Shown: positions 8,118 through 16,814 of the stretch, in pieces
Layout of the letters: every line of letters begins with the position of its first letter
Position numbering within the stretch: position 1 is the stretch's first letter
NCBI RefSeq assembly: GCF_041435115.1
Contig: NZ_CP108046.1
Coordinates: 2,542,001 to 2,606,000 of the forward strand
Source of the DNA: Streptomyces sp. NBC_00289
GTDB lineage: Bacteria > Actinomycetota > Actinomycetes > Streptomycetales > Streptomycetaceae
DNA: 64,000 bases
Direction: 5' to 3'
Notes under the pieces: generated by a model
Databases searched by the model: none
The model's input: only the letters and a program-made list of their open reading frames with translations
Told to the model about the DNA's origin: nothing
Position numbers and translations under genes: made by a program

Positions 8118-8423
8118 TCAGGCCGCCCCGTGTCCGGGGGCGAGCGCCGCCACCTTGCGGGCGAGCTCGAAGTCCAGCTCCGTCACGGCGCCGCCCGCGC
8201 TGTGGGTGTTCACGGCCAGGGACACGGTGTCGTAGCCGAGGGTGAGGTCGGAGTGGTGGTTGAGCTCCTCCTGCACCTGGGCGATGTGGATCACCATCGC
8301 CGTGGCCGCGAAGTGCGAGCCGAGCCGGTAGGAACGGGTGAGGCGGTCGCCGTCGAGCGACCAGCCCGGCAGCTCCGCGAGCCGGTCCTCGATCTCCTTC
8401 TGCGACAGCGGTTCGACGGACAT
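8118..8423 (-). CDS. Pterin-4-alpha-carbinolamine dehydratase (4a-hydroxytetrahydrobiopterin dehydratase)
   Basis: 101 residues, the normal length of the family. It shows the active-site stretch ELNHHSDLTLGYDTVSLAVNTH followed by GGAVTELDFELARKV. The enzyme dehydrates 4a-hydroxy-pterins in the cytoplasm, recycling cofactor of aromatic amino acid hydroxylases. No pterin-dependent hydroxylase lies nearby, so its partner must be elsewhere. Convergent with the upstream hypothetical gene. Confidence 0.88.
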   Translation of the reverse strand: MSVEPLSQKEIEDRLAELPGWSLDGDRLTRSYRLGSHFAATAMVIHIAQVQEELNHHSDLTLGYDTVSLAVNTHSAGGAVTELDFELARKVAALAPGHGAA

Positions 8424-8604
8424 GGCCGCGCTCCTTCCAGGGTGCCGGGTGCCCTTTCAGCCTGCCACATGTGTGCCGTCGCGGCCCTGGTCGCAGGGGC
8501 GGCCGACAGGCGGGTGCGGCCCCTGCCCGGTGCACCGCCGCGGGCTTCCCGCAACGGCTTCCCCGGCTCGTTGGCGCGGGGCCTTTTCGACTACGGTCGT
8601 GCGT

Positions 8605-9438
8605 ATGCCCACGGTCTCGTCCGGTACCGCCGCCGCACCCGTCACCACGTCCGCGGACCAGGGGGTCGGCCCGCTGCTGCGGGCCTGGCGGGAACGACGG
8701 CGGGTCAGCCAGCTGGAGCTGGCACTGCGTGCCGACTCCTCGGCCCGGCACATCAGTTTCGTCGAGACCGGCCGCTCCCGGCCCAGCGAGGAGATGGTGC
8801 TGCGGCTGGCCGAACACCTCGACGTCCCGGTGCGCGAGCGCAACGCGCTGCTGCTGGCGGCCGGTTACGCACCGCACTACCCGCAGACCCCGTGGGAGGA
8901 CCCCGCGCTCGACGCCCTGCGCGAGGGCATGGAGCGGCTGATCCGGGGCTACGAGCCCTACCCGGCGCTGGTCGTCGACGCCACCTACCGGGTGGTGGCC
9001 GCGAACCGTGGCGTCATGCTGCTGCTCGACGGCGTACCGGAGTCGCTGCTCGCCCCTCCGCTCAACGCGATGCGGCTCACCCTCCACCCCGAGGGGCTGG
9101 CGCCGCGCATCCGCAACCTCCGTGAGTGGCGCGGCCATCTGCTCGCCCAGATGGAACGGCAGATCGCCCTGCACCGCTCGCGGCCGTTGCGGGAGTTGTA
9201 CGAGGAGGTCGCGGCCTATCCGGTGCCGAGGACGCGGGACGAGGAGCGGCCGGCCGAGTCCGTCGCGTACTTCGCGCTGCCGATGCGGGTCGAGCACAAG
9301 GGGCGGACGCTGTCCTTCGTCTCCTCCATCTCCACCTTCAACACCCCCATGGACGTGACCGTCGCCGAGCTTGCCATCGAGACGTTCCTCCCGGCCGACC
9401 CGGCCACCGCCGAGTACCTTCGCTCAGCGCTGCGCTGA
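8605..9438 (+). CDS. XRE-family regulator with MmyB-like ligand-binding domain
   Basis: 277 residues. The helix-turn-helix lies at about 26-80 (LLRAWRERRRVSQLELALRA, HISFVETGRSRPSEEMVLRLAEHL). It is followed by the MmyB-like domain (YEPYPALVVDATYRVVAANRGV, then AIETFLPADPATAEYLRSAL). ATG 8605 follows a TACGGT -10-like box at 8592-8597, so the message may be leaderless. Such proteins are fatty-acid or small-molecule-responsive regulators in actinobacteria, often controlling a neighbouring oxidoreductase; here no obvious target lies alongside. The convergent PhhB-type gene is on the other strand. Confidence 0.88.
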   Translation: MPTVSSGTAAAPVTTSADQGVGPLLRAWRERRRVSQLELALRADSSARHISFVETGRSRPSEEMVLRLAEHLDVPVRERNALLLAAGYAPHYPQTPWEDPALDALREGMERLIRGYEPYPALVVDATYRVVAANRGVMLLLDGVPESLLAPPLNAMRLTLHPEGLAPRIRNLREWRGHLLAQMERQIALHRSRPLRELYEEVAAYPVPRTRDEERPAESVAYFALPMRVEHKGRTLSFVSSISTFNTPMDVTVAELAIETFLPADPATAEYLRSALR

Positions 9439-9543
9439 CCCGGCCCGGCCCGTCCGGCGCTTTCCTCACCTCCGCCCCTGTGAGACCGGCGGCACGGCAT
9501 GTCACACTGCTCGCGTACTTCGGCGCGTATGGGGAGGCGTGGC

Positions 9544-10407
9544 GTGAGTGAGCGGCGGCCCGCGCCCACCGTCGGACAGGTGGTGCTCGGCAGGCGCCTG
9601 CAGGAATTGCGGGAGGCGGCCGGCCTCAAGCGCGAGGAGGCCGCGCGCGTACTGCGGGTGGCCCCGACGACCGTACGGCGGATGGAAATGGCCGAGGTCG
9701 CGCTGAAGATCCCGTATGTGCAGGTGCTCCTGGAGACGTACGGCGTGGCCGACGAGGAGACGACGGCCTTCGTCGCGCTGGCCGAGGAGGCGAACGAGCC
9801 GGGCTGGTGGCAGCGGTTCCACGACGTGCTGCCGGAGTGGTTCAGCATGTACGTGAGTCTCGAGGGGGCCGCCCGGATCATCCGGTCCTACGAGCCGCAC
9901 TTCGTGCCCGGGCTGCTGCAGACCGAGGGGTACGCGCGTGCCGTGATGGAGGCCGGGACCATCGGGCAGACGGGGCCGGAGGCGATCGAGCGGCACGTGT
10001 CGCTGCGACTGGCCCGGCAGCGGCTGCTGGAGGGCGGCAACCCGCCCCACCTGTGGGTGATCATGGACGAGACGGTGCTGCTGCGCCCGGTGAGCATGCG
10101 CGGCGAGGTGATGCGCGATCAGCTGGACAAGCTGCTGGAGTTCGCCGACCGCGACCGCGTCACGCTCCAGGTCGCCGAGTTCGCGGACGGGCCGCACCCG
10201 GGGACGTACGCGCCGTTCTCCCTCTTCCGGTTCGGCGAGCCGGAACTGCCCGACATGGTCTTCACCGAGTACCTGACCGGGGCCCTCTACCTGGACTCCC
10301 GCAGGGAGGTCGCCACGCACCTGGAGGTCCTCGACCACATGTCGGCGCAGGCCGCGTCGGCCGAACGCACCAAGACGCTCCTCCGTGAGCGACGCGAGGC
10401 TTTCTGA
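9544..10407 (+). CDS. XRE-family regulator with DUF5753 domain
   Basis: 287 residues. The N-terminal HTH (GRRLQELREAAGLKREEAARVLRVAPTTVRRME) is followed by the DUF5753 sensor part (YEPHFVPGLLQTEGYARAVM, VIMDETVLLRP, DRVTLQVAEFADG). GTG 9544 is preferred because GGGGAGG lies 6 nt upstream; ATG 9529 is in frame but overlaps that site. Streptomyces encodes dozens of these (WhiJ-like) proteins, usually beside a small DUF397 partner gene. None is present here, so this copy is an orphan. Confidence 0.9.
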   Translation: MSERRPAPTVGQVVLGRRLQELREAAGLKREEAARVLRVAPTTVRRMEMAEVALKIPYVQVLLETYGVADEETTAFVALAEEANEPGWWQRFHDVLPEWFSMYVSLEGAARIIRSYEPHFVPGLLQTEGYARAVMEAGTIGQTGPEAIERHVSLRLARQRLLEGGNPPHLWVIMDETVLLRPVSMRGEVMRDQLDKLLEFADRDRVTLQVAEFADGPHPGTYAPFSLFRFGEPELPDMVFTEYLTGALYLDSRREVATHLEVLDHMSAQAASAERTKTLLRERREAF

Positions 10408-10583
10408 ACCGGCCCGACCCACGCATCGGCACGATCCACGAACCCGCACCTCCCCCGCGCACGCACGGCACCATCCGCCCGGTGTCCCGCAGCCCGAGGA
10501 GACGACACCGCCCGTACTGCCGTGCCCTGTCCGGGAGTCGCCGACCGACAGCCCGGCCTCGGCGACGGTACGGGTCCTGCCCG

Positions 10584-10614
10584 CGCGCGGCCGCCCCGGA
10601 CCGGCGGCCGCGCG
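10584..10614. terminator. Strong hairpin between convergent genes
   Basis: A perfect 12-bp stem CGCGCGGCCGCC (10584-10595) and GGCGGCCGCGCG (10603-10614) has a 7-nt loop. It is placed between the DUF5753 regulator (+) and the OsmC gene (-), and serves either strand. Confidence 0.65.
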
Positions 10615-10624
10615 AGGACCGGGA

Positions 10625-11056
10625 TCAGGCGAGCTCTGCGGTCAGCGTGATCGTCGTGCCGGTGAGGGCCTGGCTGACCGGGCAGTTCTTCTTGGCGTCC
10701 TCGGCGGCCGAGGCGAAGCCGGCGGCGTCCAGGCCGGGCACCTCGCCGCGCACGGTGAGGTGGATGCCGGTGATGCCCTCGCCGGGCTGGAAGGTGACGT
10801 CGGCCTTCGTCTCCAGCCGGGTGGGCGGAGTGCCCGCACCGGCCAGGCCGTGCGACAGCGCCATGGAGAAGCAGCTGGAGTGGGCGGCGGCGATCAGCTC
10901 CTCGGGGCTGGTCTTGCCGTTGGCCTGCTCGGCGCGCGACGGCCACGACACCGGCTGCGCCCCGATGCCGGAGGAGTCGAAGGTGACGACACCGTTGCCC
11001 TCGAGCAGGTTGCCTTCCCAGACGGTGTGTGCGGTACGCGTGGTAGCCACGGTCAT
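10625..11056 (-). CDS. OsmC-family peroxiredoxin-like protein
   Basis: 143 residues. The two redox cysteines of the OsmC/Ohr fold are visible in HSSCFSMAL and KKNCPVSQAL, with the substrate-side arginine region near the N-terminus. These proteins reduce organic hydroperoxides in the cytoplasm. ATG 11056 is preceded by AAAGGA; a longer reading frame upstream lacks a binding site. The sequence (TAHTVWEGNLLEGNGVV) is closer to OsmC than to Ohr. Confidence 0.9.
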   Translation of the reverse strand: MTVATTRTAHTVWEGNLLEGNGVVTFDSSGIGAQPVSWPSRAEQANGKTSPEELIAAAHSSCFSMALSHGLAGAGTPPTRLETKADVTFQPGEGITGIHLTVRGEVPGLDAAGFASAAEDAKKNCPVSQALTGTTITLTAELA

Positions 11057-11113
11057 TCCTTTCACGAGTGGTCCCGGTGACGGGTTGCCCACCCCATCCG
11101 ATCACACTCCGGC

Positions 11114-12928
11114 TCAACTCACCCGGAAGACCGGTCCCCGTGCGGTGAACGGCAGTCGCGCCCCCTGCGGAATCAGGTACGCGTGCTCGCGCCGTACCCG
11201 CAGGACGTCGCACCAGCCGTCCGTGATCACCAGGATCGGCGCGGCGGGCGGGAAGTCGTCCGCGCGGTGCAGCAGGTCGACGCCGGGCTGCAGGACCGTG
11301 CCGCCGCGGCCGTGCACCCGCACCCGGCCGGCGATGTCCGCGACCGGCAGATAGCCCGCGTCGTGGGGGGCCGCGTCGCAGAACACGACCCGGGCGGCCG
11401 GCACGTCCCGGGCATCGGCGTAGGAGGCGATGGCGCCCAACGCCTTGCCCAGCAGCACCCGTTCCATGGAACCGGAGGTGTCGAGGACCACGCCGAAGGT
11501 GCAGCGGGCGATCTCCTCGGGCGGGAAGGAGCGGCCCGCGCGCGGGATGTCGGGGGTCGCGGCCTGCCGGCGCGAGGGACGCGCGTACGACCGTACGGCC
11601 ACGGGGCTGGGCACGAACTCGTCGAACCAGCGGGCCAGTCCTGCGTCCCAGGGCAGCGGTGGATGGCTGAGCGCGCGGATCTCCTCGACGAGGCCGCCGG
11701 GCAGGAAGCCGCGTTCCTGGTGCTCGTGCAGGTCCAGGCCGCGGGCCAGGCCCCGGCGGTAGAACTCGTCGAGGTCGACGTAGGGTCCGGGGGCGCCGAG
11801 CGGGCCGCCGAGTACGTCGCCGAGGCCCTTGCCGCGCAGGGTGGCCAGGCGCCGCATCCGTCGCAGGTCGCCGGCGATCCGGTCGTAGACCTCCTCCGCG
11901 GAGAGGCCGGTCAGGGCCGGGTCGTGCAGCAGGCCGTCGGGCATGGTGCCGACCTGCATCTCGCCGAGCCAGCCGTTGATGACGTAGTCGCAGGCGATGT
12001 TGAACAGGTACGGGTCGCGGGTGCCGCACCGGTCGCCGTGCCGCAGGGCGGCGTGCAGCATCTCGTGGGCGAGGACGAACCTCCACTCCTCGTCGTAGAG
12101 TTGACGCAGCGGGTTGACGTAGATCTCGCCCGCCCCGGCGTCGACGGCGGCGACGGAGATGTCGTGCGCGCGGGCGAGTTCGGCGTCGGCGACGAGGGTG
12201 ATGCCGGCCGCGATGCCGCCGAGCAGCGGATACGAGGAGACGAACCAGCTCAGGGCCTTCTCCCAGGGCCGCAGACGGGTCGGTTCGCCCTCCATGGAGT
12301 CGCGTCGGCCGCCCGCCATGTCGAGCGCGGTGGACATCGTGCGGGCCAGCGCGTGCGCGAAGGCGAGCTGCCAGTCCGGCAGCGCCCCGGACCAGCCTTC
12401 CCAGGTCAGCAGCAGCTGGTCGGGCTCGTGGCCGGCCGTGCCGCAGTGCTCGTAGGCGGCGGGCAGTCCGCTCTTGCGCCAGCGGTCGGCCAGTTGCTCC
12501 TCGTCGCCGTCGGGGTAGGCGGCGGGCAGGTGTTCGGGGGTGCGGCCGACGGTGAAGGTGAGCAGGAAACGGTTGACGACGGCGCAGCGGGCGGCGAGGT
12601 CGTGGCGGTCGGGCTGCTCGCGCCGGCCCTTAGCGGCCGGGACGTGTCCGAAGCCGAGGTGGAGCAGGGCGTGGGCGAGGGCCCAGGCCCAGTCGGCCGG
12701 GTCGGCGAGGCGGGCCGGGTGGGCGTGCAGGGTGCCGTCGGAGTCGACGCGGACGAGCCCGTCCCGCGGCGCGAGGGCGCATTCCTCCTGGCGGCAGGTG
12801 TCGAAGGCGAACGCGCCCAGCGCCGGGTTGGCCTTGACCAACCGCATCCCTTCGGCGAACGCCTCGCCCGCCAGGTCCCGTTTCTTACGGCCCCTGCCCT
12901 GCCGGCCCCGGTCGCGGGCCGGGCTCAT
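11114..12928 (-). CDS. VWA-domain putative metallopeptidase (DUF2201 type), MoxR partner
   Basis: 604 residues. The N-terminal half carries a zincin motif HEMLH in FVLAHEMLHAALRHGD. The C-terminal von Willebrand A domain has the MIDAS start LDTSGSMERV and continues ILVITDGWCD. ATG 12928 overlaps the stop of the MoxR ATPase by 4 nt. MoxR/VWA pairs are thought to work as chaperone-like remodelling machines or to insert metals into targets; the client here is unknown. The second Asp/Thr set of the MIDAS is present in part (GGTVLQPG), so metal binding is plausible. Confidence 0.88.
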   Translation of the reverse strand: MSPARDRGRQGRGRKKRDLAGEAFAEGMRLVKANPALGAFAFDTCRQEECALAPRDGLVRVDSDGTLHAHPARLADPADWAWALAHALLHLGFGHVPAAKGRREQPDRHDLAARCAVVNRFLLTFTVGRTPEHLPAAYPDGDEEQLADRWRKSGLPAAYEHCGTAGHEPDQLLLTWEGWSGALPDWQLAFAHALARTMSTALDMAGGRRDSMEGEPTRLRPWEKALSWFVSSYPLLGGIAAGITLVADAELARAHDISVAAVDAGAGEIYVNPLRQLYDEEWRFVLAHEMLHAALRHGDRCGTRDPYLFNIACDYVINGWLGEMQVGTMPDGLLHDPALTGLSAEEVYDRIAGDLRRMRRLATLRGKGLGDVLGGPLGAPGPYVDLDEFYRRGLARGLDLHEHQERGFLPGGLVEEIRALSHPPLPWDAGLARWFDEFVPSPVAVRSYARPSRRQAATPDIPRAGRSFPPEEIARCTFGVVLDTSGSMERVLLGKALGAIASYADARDVPAARVVFCDAAPHDAGYLPVADIAGRVRVHGRGGTVLQPGVDLLHRADDFPPAAPILVITDGWCDVLRVRREHAYLIPQGARLPFTARGPVFRVS

Positions 12929-13986
12929 CGCCGCGCCTCCACGAGCCGGGGCATGTCCCGCGCCGCCTCCACCAGGAACCAGGCGGGCAGTACGGGATTG
13001 CCGTCGGCGTCGGAGGCGATGACGCTCTGCGCCACCTCGACCGAGATCTCGGCGAGCTGCACGAGCAGCGACTTGGCGCGGTACACGGTCTGGCGGCCGC
13101 TCTCCGACATGTGGGTCTTGCTGGCCGGGAGTTCCTTGACGAGGCGTCCGCGGAAGGATTCGGCCAGGTAGTAGAGCAGGTCGCGGTCCTGGGTGCGGTG
13201 CGGCCAGCTCGCCTCGCCCTTGATGATCGCCTCGATGCCGAACCGGCTGCGCACGATCTTGACGTAGCCGCAGAAGGCGACCGCGTGCGCCGGGGTCAGC
13301 GTGCCGTGCGCGATCACCTTGAGGGTGGCCTCGTCGAGGCCCTGGCCGAAGGAGTGCAGCGCGTCGGAGAGCATGTGCCAGGAGCGGGGCGTGGAGAAGG
13401 GCTCCTCGGTCTTCGGCGGCTTGGACCACAGATGGTCGGGCCGGTCGGTGACGTGGTCCAGGACCCACGGGTGGATGCCGTTGCCCGCCGCCCACACGAG
13501 CCAGTCCGTGGCGGAGGCCTCCAGGTGGACGTGGGTGAGCCGGTTGACGAGGGCGGAGGCGATCGGCCGGGCGAGGGCGTTGTCGGTGGCCCGGTTGCCG
13601 GCGCCGATGACGATGGAGCCCTTCGGGAGCTCGTAGGTGCCGATACGGCGGTCCAGGATCAGGGAGTAGAACGCCTTCTGCACGTCCGGGGTGGCCGCGT
13701 TGAGTTCGTCGAGGAACAGGCAGTACGGCTCGTCGCGGGCGATCGCCTCGGGCGGGCAGAACACCGACCGTCCGTCACGGATCTGCGGCACCCCGATGAG
13801 GTCCTCCGGCGCGAGCTGGGTGCCCAGCAGGCTCACGCACTCCAGCCCCAGCGACTGCGCGAACTCCCTGACCAGGGAGGACTTTCCGATGCCGGGGGCA
13901 CCCCAGAGGAAGACCGGCCGTACGGTCGCGAGGCCGAGCAGCAGTTCGGGTATGCGGGCGGGAGTGACGGTGACGGCAGCCTGCAA
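12925..13986 (-). CDS. MoxR-type AAA+ ATPase
   Basis: 353 residues. Walker A is GAPGIGKSS (about 29-37), Walker B is CLFLDELN (about 88-95), and sensor 1 lies in IVIGAGNRATDN. TTG 13986 is the start given by the frame, with AGAAGAAGGG upstream. It is the first gene of a coupled pair with the VWA metallopeptidase. The AAA+ ring is expected to use ATP to remodel the VWA protein or its substrate. Confidence 0.9.
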   Translation of the reverse strand: MQAAVTVTPARIPELLLGLATVRPVFLWGAPGIGKSSLVREFAQSLGLECVSLLGTQLAPEDLIGVPQIRDGRSVFCPPEAIARDEPYCLFLDELNAATPDVQKAFYSLILDRRIGTYELPKGSIVIGAGNRATDNALARPIASALVNRLTHVHLEASATDWLVWAAGNGIHPWVLDHVTDRPDHLWSKPPKTEEPFSTPRSWHMLSDALHSFGQGLDEATLKVIAHGTLTPAHAVAFCGYVKIVRSRFGIEAIIKGEASWPHRTQDRDLLYYLAESFRGRLVKELPASKTHMSESGRQTVYRAKSLLVQLAEISVEVAQSVIASDADGNPVLPAWFLVEAARDMPRLVEARR

Positions 13987-14129
13987 GGCGTGCGCCCTTC
14001 TTCTGTGCGCCGGAAACCGGCGCCGCTGACGCGGGCCCGGTTGCTCACCGTCGAGGTTCTCAACCGACGGGCGCGGCCGTCACCCGGTTTTCCCGCCGAC
14101 CGCCGTCGCGACCGCCGTCGCGGCCGCGC

Positions 14130-16193
14130 TCAGGCCGCGCGTTCCTCTTCGGCGGGCAGCGGCACCTGCGGGCCGTTCGCCTCGCCGAGCCAGCGGCGCA
14201 GGACGCGGTGGACGTGCTCGGCGCCGACGATGTCCTCGCCGTGCCCGACGGGGGCCGAGCAGGCCAGCGGCGACAGCAGGAACGGCTTGGCCTGCGCGCC
14301 GCCGAGCCCGCCGTGCGAGCCGATCTGCTCCTCGAAGGCGAGGACTTCGCCGTCGTACGGGTCGTACCAGGAGTTGACCATGATGTCCGCGGTGTGCGGG
14401 AAGGAGTGGGTGCGGCGGACGGCGTCGGCGGCCCCCGGCCCGAAGTCGGCCAGCGGCCCGGGGTGGTCGTCGTCGAGTTCGTCGACCGGGACCGCGGCGC
14501 CGTGCGCGCCGAGCACCAGCCCGCCGTGCTCCTCGCTGCGGACGAGCAGGAAGCCGATGCCGGGATGGTTGGCGAGGGTCGTCAGCAGCGCCGGGTGGCG
14601 GGCGTCGATCTCCTCCTTGGTCATGCGGTGCGGCACGTCCGGGAAGGAGACCAGGCCGAGGTTGCCGGACGCGAGCACGAGGGGCTCGGAGTGGCGCGAG
14701 GGACGGTACTGCTCCCTGTCCTCCTCCACGGGCCGGCGCAGCGCGGCGCGCACGGCCGCGCGGGCCTCGGCCCCGCTGTGCGTGCGTTGCGCCTTGCGCG
14801 GCACGGGCAGACCGCAGCCGGCCCGGACCAGCTCGCCGAGGCCGAGCCCGTAGCGGGTGCGGAAGGTCTCGCCGGGGCTCTGCCCGTGGTCGGACAGCAC
14901 CACGATCCGGTACGGCCGGGGGGCGTGCTCGGCGACGTTCGCTATCAGCGCCAGCGACCGGTCGAGGCGTTCGAGGACCTTCTCGGCGTCGCGGCTGTGC
15001 GGTCCGGAGTGGTGCGCGACCTCGTCGTACGCCACCAGGTCGGCGTAGACGGCGGTGCGTCCGGCGAGCATGTCCCCCATGACGGCGGCGACCACGACGT
15101 CCCGTTCGACGACCGTCGCGAAGGCGCGGACGAAGGGGTAGAGGCCGCCGCGGGCCACCCGCGGGCGGGCCTTGTCGATACGGCTCCGGGTGGACTGGGC
15201 TATCTCGCGGCCCACCTCGGCGACGAAGGACATGACGGTGCGCACGGCGTTGGCCGGGTCGGAGAAGTAGGCGAAGTAGCCGGCCCGCGAGCGGTTCTCG
15301 CGGCTGCGCCGCACGATGGCGATGGACAGCACCAGGGCCTGCTCCTCGGCGCCGCCGCTGAACAGGTTGCCGCGGCTGGCGCCGTCGACGGAGAGCAGTC
15401 CCCCGTGGCCCGCCCGTGTCACGGCGCGACGCTGGAGTTCGGCGGCGCTGCTCGGACGGTTGCAGACCATCACCTCGCGGCTGTCCTTCTCGTACCAGCG
15501 GAAGGCGGGGACGTCGTGATTGCTGCCGTGCAGGATGCCGAGCTGGCTGGCGCCGGTCTGGCTGGACCAGTCGGTGCGCCAGGGGGTGAGCCGGTGGGTC
15601 GGCCGGTCGCCGAGCCATCCGGCCACGGTCGGCATGACTCCCTTGGCGGCCGCCGCCAGGAGGATGTCGTGGCCGACGCCGTCGAGCTGGAGGAAGACCG
15701 TGCCGTGGGTGGTGGGGCAGGCCGGCCCGGCACCGCGGCGGCGGTCGGCGAGGCGGTAGAGCCTGCGGCGGTACGCGTCGTCGTCCCGTACGGCCAGGGC
15801 GGCGCCCGTGGCGGAGGCGAGGGCGGACATCACGGCCGCCACGACGACGGCGGTCTCCGGGGCCACCTCGCCGCGTCCGGAGGGGTTGATGCGCAGCGCG
15901 ATCAGCAGCAGCGACCCGTTGAGCACGAAGACGAGGAGCCCGAGCACGAGCGCGGGCACCAGCAGCAGGAGCCGTACGAGCACAGGCCAGACGAGGGCCG
16001 ACAGGAGGCCGAAGGCGCCGGCGCCGAACGCGGCGGTGACGGCGATCCGGGTGGCGCTGTCGCCGTCGGGCGACTGGATCTGGAAGTCCGGCAGCAGGCC
16101 GGCGAGCACGAGCATGGCGACCGTGGACACGGCCCACACCGTGACGCTCCGCCCGATCTGACTGACGACCCGCCGCCAACGCACGCCCCGCAC
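14130..16193 (-). CDS. Membrane-anchored alkaline-phosphatase-superfamily protein
   Basis: 687 residues. Three to four hydrophobic segments fill the first 125 residues (VWAVSTVAMLVLAGLLPDF, LLLLVPALVLGLLVFVLNG, AVVVAAVMSALASATGAAL). A soluble alkaline-phosphatase-like domain follows: the nucleophile region is LQLDGVGHDILLAAA, then VAYDEVAHHSGPHS and VVLSDHGQSPG, metal-ligand-like D/H clusters. The N-terminal part resembles small holin-like membrane modules. Likely a phosphohydrolase or phosphotransferase facing outside; substrate unknown. The start is GTG, without a strong binding site. Confidence 0.8.
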   Translation of the reverse strand: MRGVRWRRVVSQIGRSVTVWAVSTVAMLVLAGLLPDFQIQSPDGDSATRIAVTAAFGAGAFGLLSALVWPVLVRLLLLVPALVLGLLVFVLNGSLLLIALRINPSGRGEVAPETAVVVAAVMSALASATGAALAVRDDDAYRRRLYRLADRRRGAGPACPTTHGTVFLQLDGVGHDILLAAAAKGVMPTVAGWLGDRPTHRLTPWRTDWSSQTGASQLGILHGSNHDVPAFRWYEKDSREVMVCNRPSSAAELQRRAVTRAGHGGLLSVDGASRGNLFSGGAEEQALVLSIAIVRRSRENRSRAGYFAYFSDPANAVRTVMSFVAEVGREIAQSTRSRIDKARPRVARGGLYPFVRAFATVVERDVVVAAVMGDMLAGRTAVYADLVAYDEVAHHSGPHSRDAEKVLERLDRSLALIANVAEHAPRPYRIVVLSDHGQSPGETFRTRYGLGLGELVRAGCGLPVPRKAQRTHSGAEARAAVRAALRRPVEEDREQYRPSRHSEPLVLASGNLGLVSFPDVPHRMTKEEIDARHPALLTTLANHPGIGFLLVRSEEHGGLVLGAHGAAVPVDELDDDHPGPLADFGPGAADAVRRTHSFPHTADIMVNSWYDPYDGEVLAFEEQIGSHGGLGGAQAKPFLLSPLACSAPVGHGEDIVGAEHVHRVLRRWLGEANGPQVPLPAEEERAA

Positions 16194-16303
16194 GCCCAGC
16201 CCACCTCTCCCCGCCCGTCGTCGGTGCGGGCGCCTGCACTCACCCTGTCACAACGCGCGGCGGGACCCCCTGGGGCCCGAGGGGGCGGAACCGCTGCGGA
16301 GCG

Positions 16304-16325
16304 GGCCCGGGCCACCGCCCGGGCC
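16304..16325 (-). terminator. Hairpin terminator after the 16330 gene
   Basis: A 9-bp perfect stem GGCCCGGGC (16304-16312) and GCCCGGGCC (16317-16325) has a 4-nt loop, just beyond the minus-strand stop codon. Confidence 0.6.
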
Positions 16326-16329
16326 AGGC

Positions 16330-16731
16330 CTAACGGCCGTCGTACCCCGCCGTCGGCATCGACAGTCTGCGGTGCACCCGGGCCTTCATCTGGGCGTCGT
16401 ACGACGGCTCGGCGTGACCCACCGTCTCGACGCCCACTCCCCGGCGGGCGCACTCCGCGGTGAACTCCTCGACGGAGGACAGCGCGCTCTCCAGCACCCG
16501 ACGGCTGGGCGCCACGAAGAGATCGAGGCCGGGCCGGACGCCGTCCCACAGCATGCAGTGGTCGGGGCGCAGCCCCCGCACCAGCAGCTCCCGGCCGACG
16601 ACGTAGCCGCGCTCGGCCGCCCAGCGGGCGCACATCGCGTGCTGGCTGCGGGAGTCCACCAGGAAGGGATCGGCGTCCAGTTCCTCGAGCGGCGTCAGAC
16701 TCGCGATCGCCGTGACACGAACCGGTCCCAT
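16330..16731 (-). CDS. Conserved small protein resembling a serine-recombinase N-terminal domain
   Basis: 133 residues. The pattern VRVTAIASLTP, SRSQHAMCARWAAERGYVVG, and LFVAPSRRVLESALSSVEEF follows the order of a resolvase catalytic fold (strand, loop, Q...C...A..G helix, then a D/R-type helix). The usual arginine before the catalytic serine is absent and there is no DNA-binding C-terminal domain. It is therefore unlikely to recombine DNA. Such orphan resolvase-like domains occur in Streptomyces without known role. A terminator hairpin follows it. The recombinase relationship is inference from pattern only. Confidence 0.7.
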   Translation of the reverse strand: MGPVRVTAIASLTPLEELDADPFLVDSRSQHAMCARWAAERGYVVGRELLVRGLRPDHCMLWDGVRPGLDLFVAPSRRVLESALSSVEEFTAECARRGVGVETVGHAEPSYDAQMKARVHRRLSMPTAGYDGR

Positions 16732-16814
16732 GGCGTCCCCCTCACCTCCGCGTTTCGCCGCCGACCCTACTCCTGCCCGTAGGCTTCGGGGAGTCGCGCG
16801 AAGGAGGCAAAGAG

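Noticed and set aside
10385..11080. Plus-strand frame overlapping the OsmC gene as the missing DUF397 partner of the DUF5753 regulator
   Set aside because: The product is Gly/Arg-rich, antisense to OsmC, and lacks the short W-x-K-S-S opening of DUF397 proteins.
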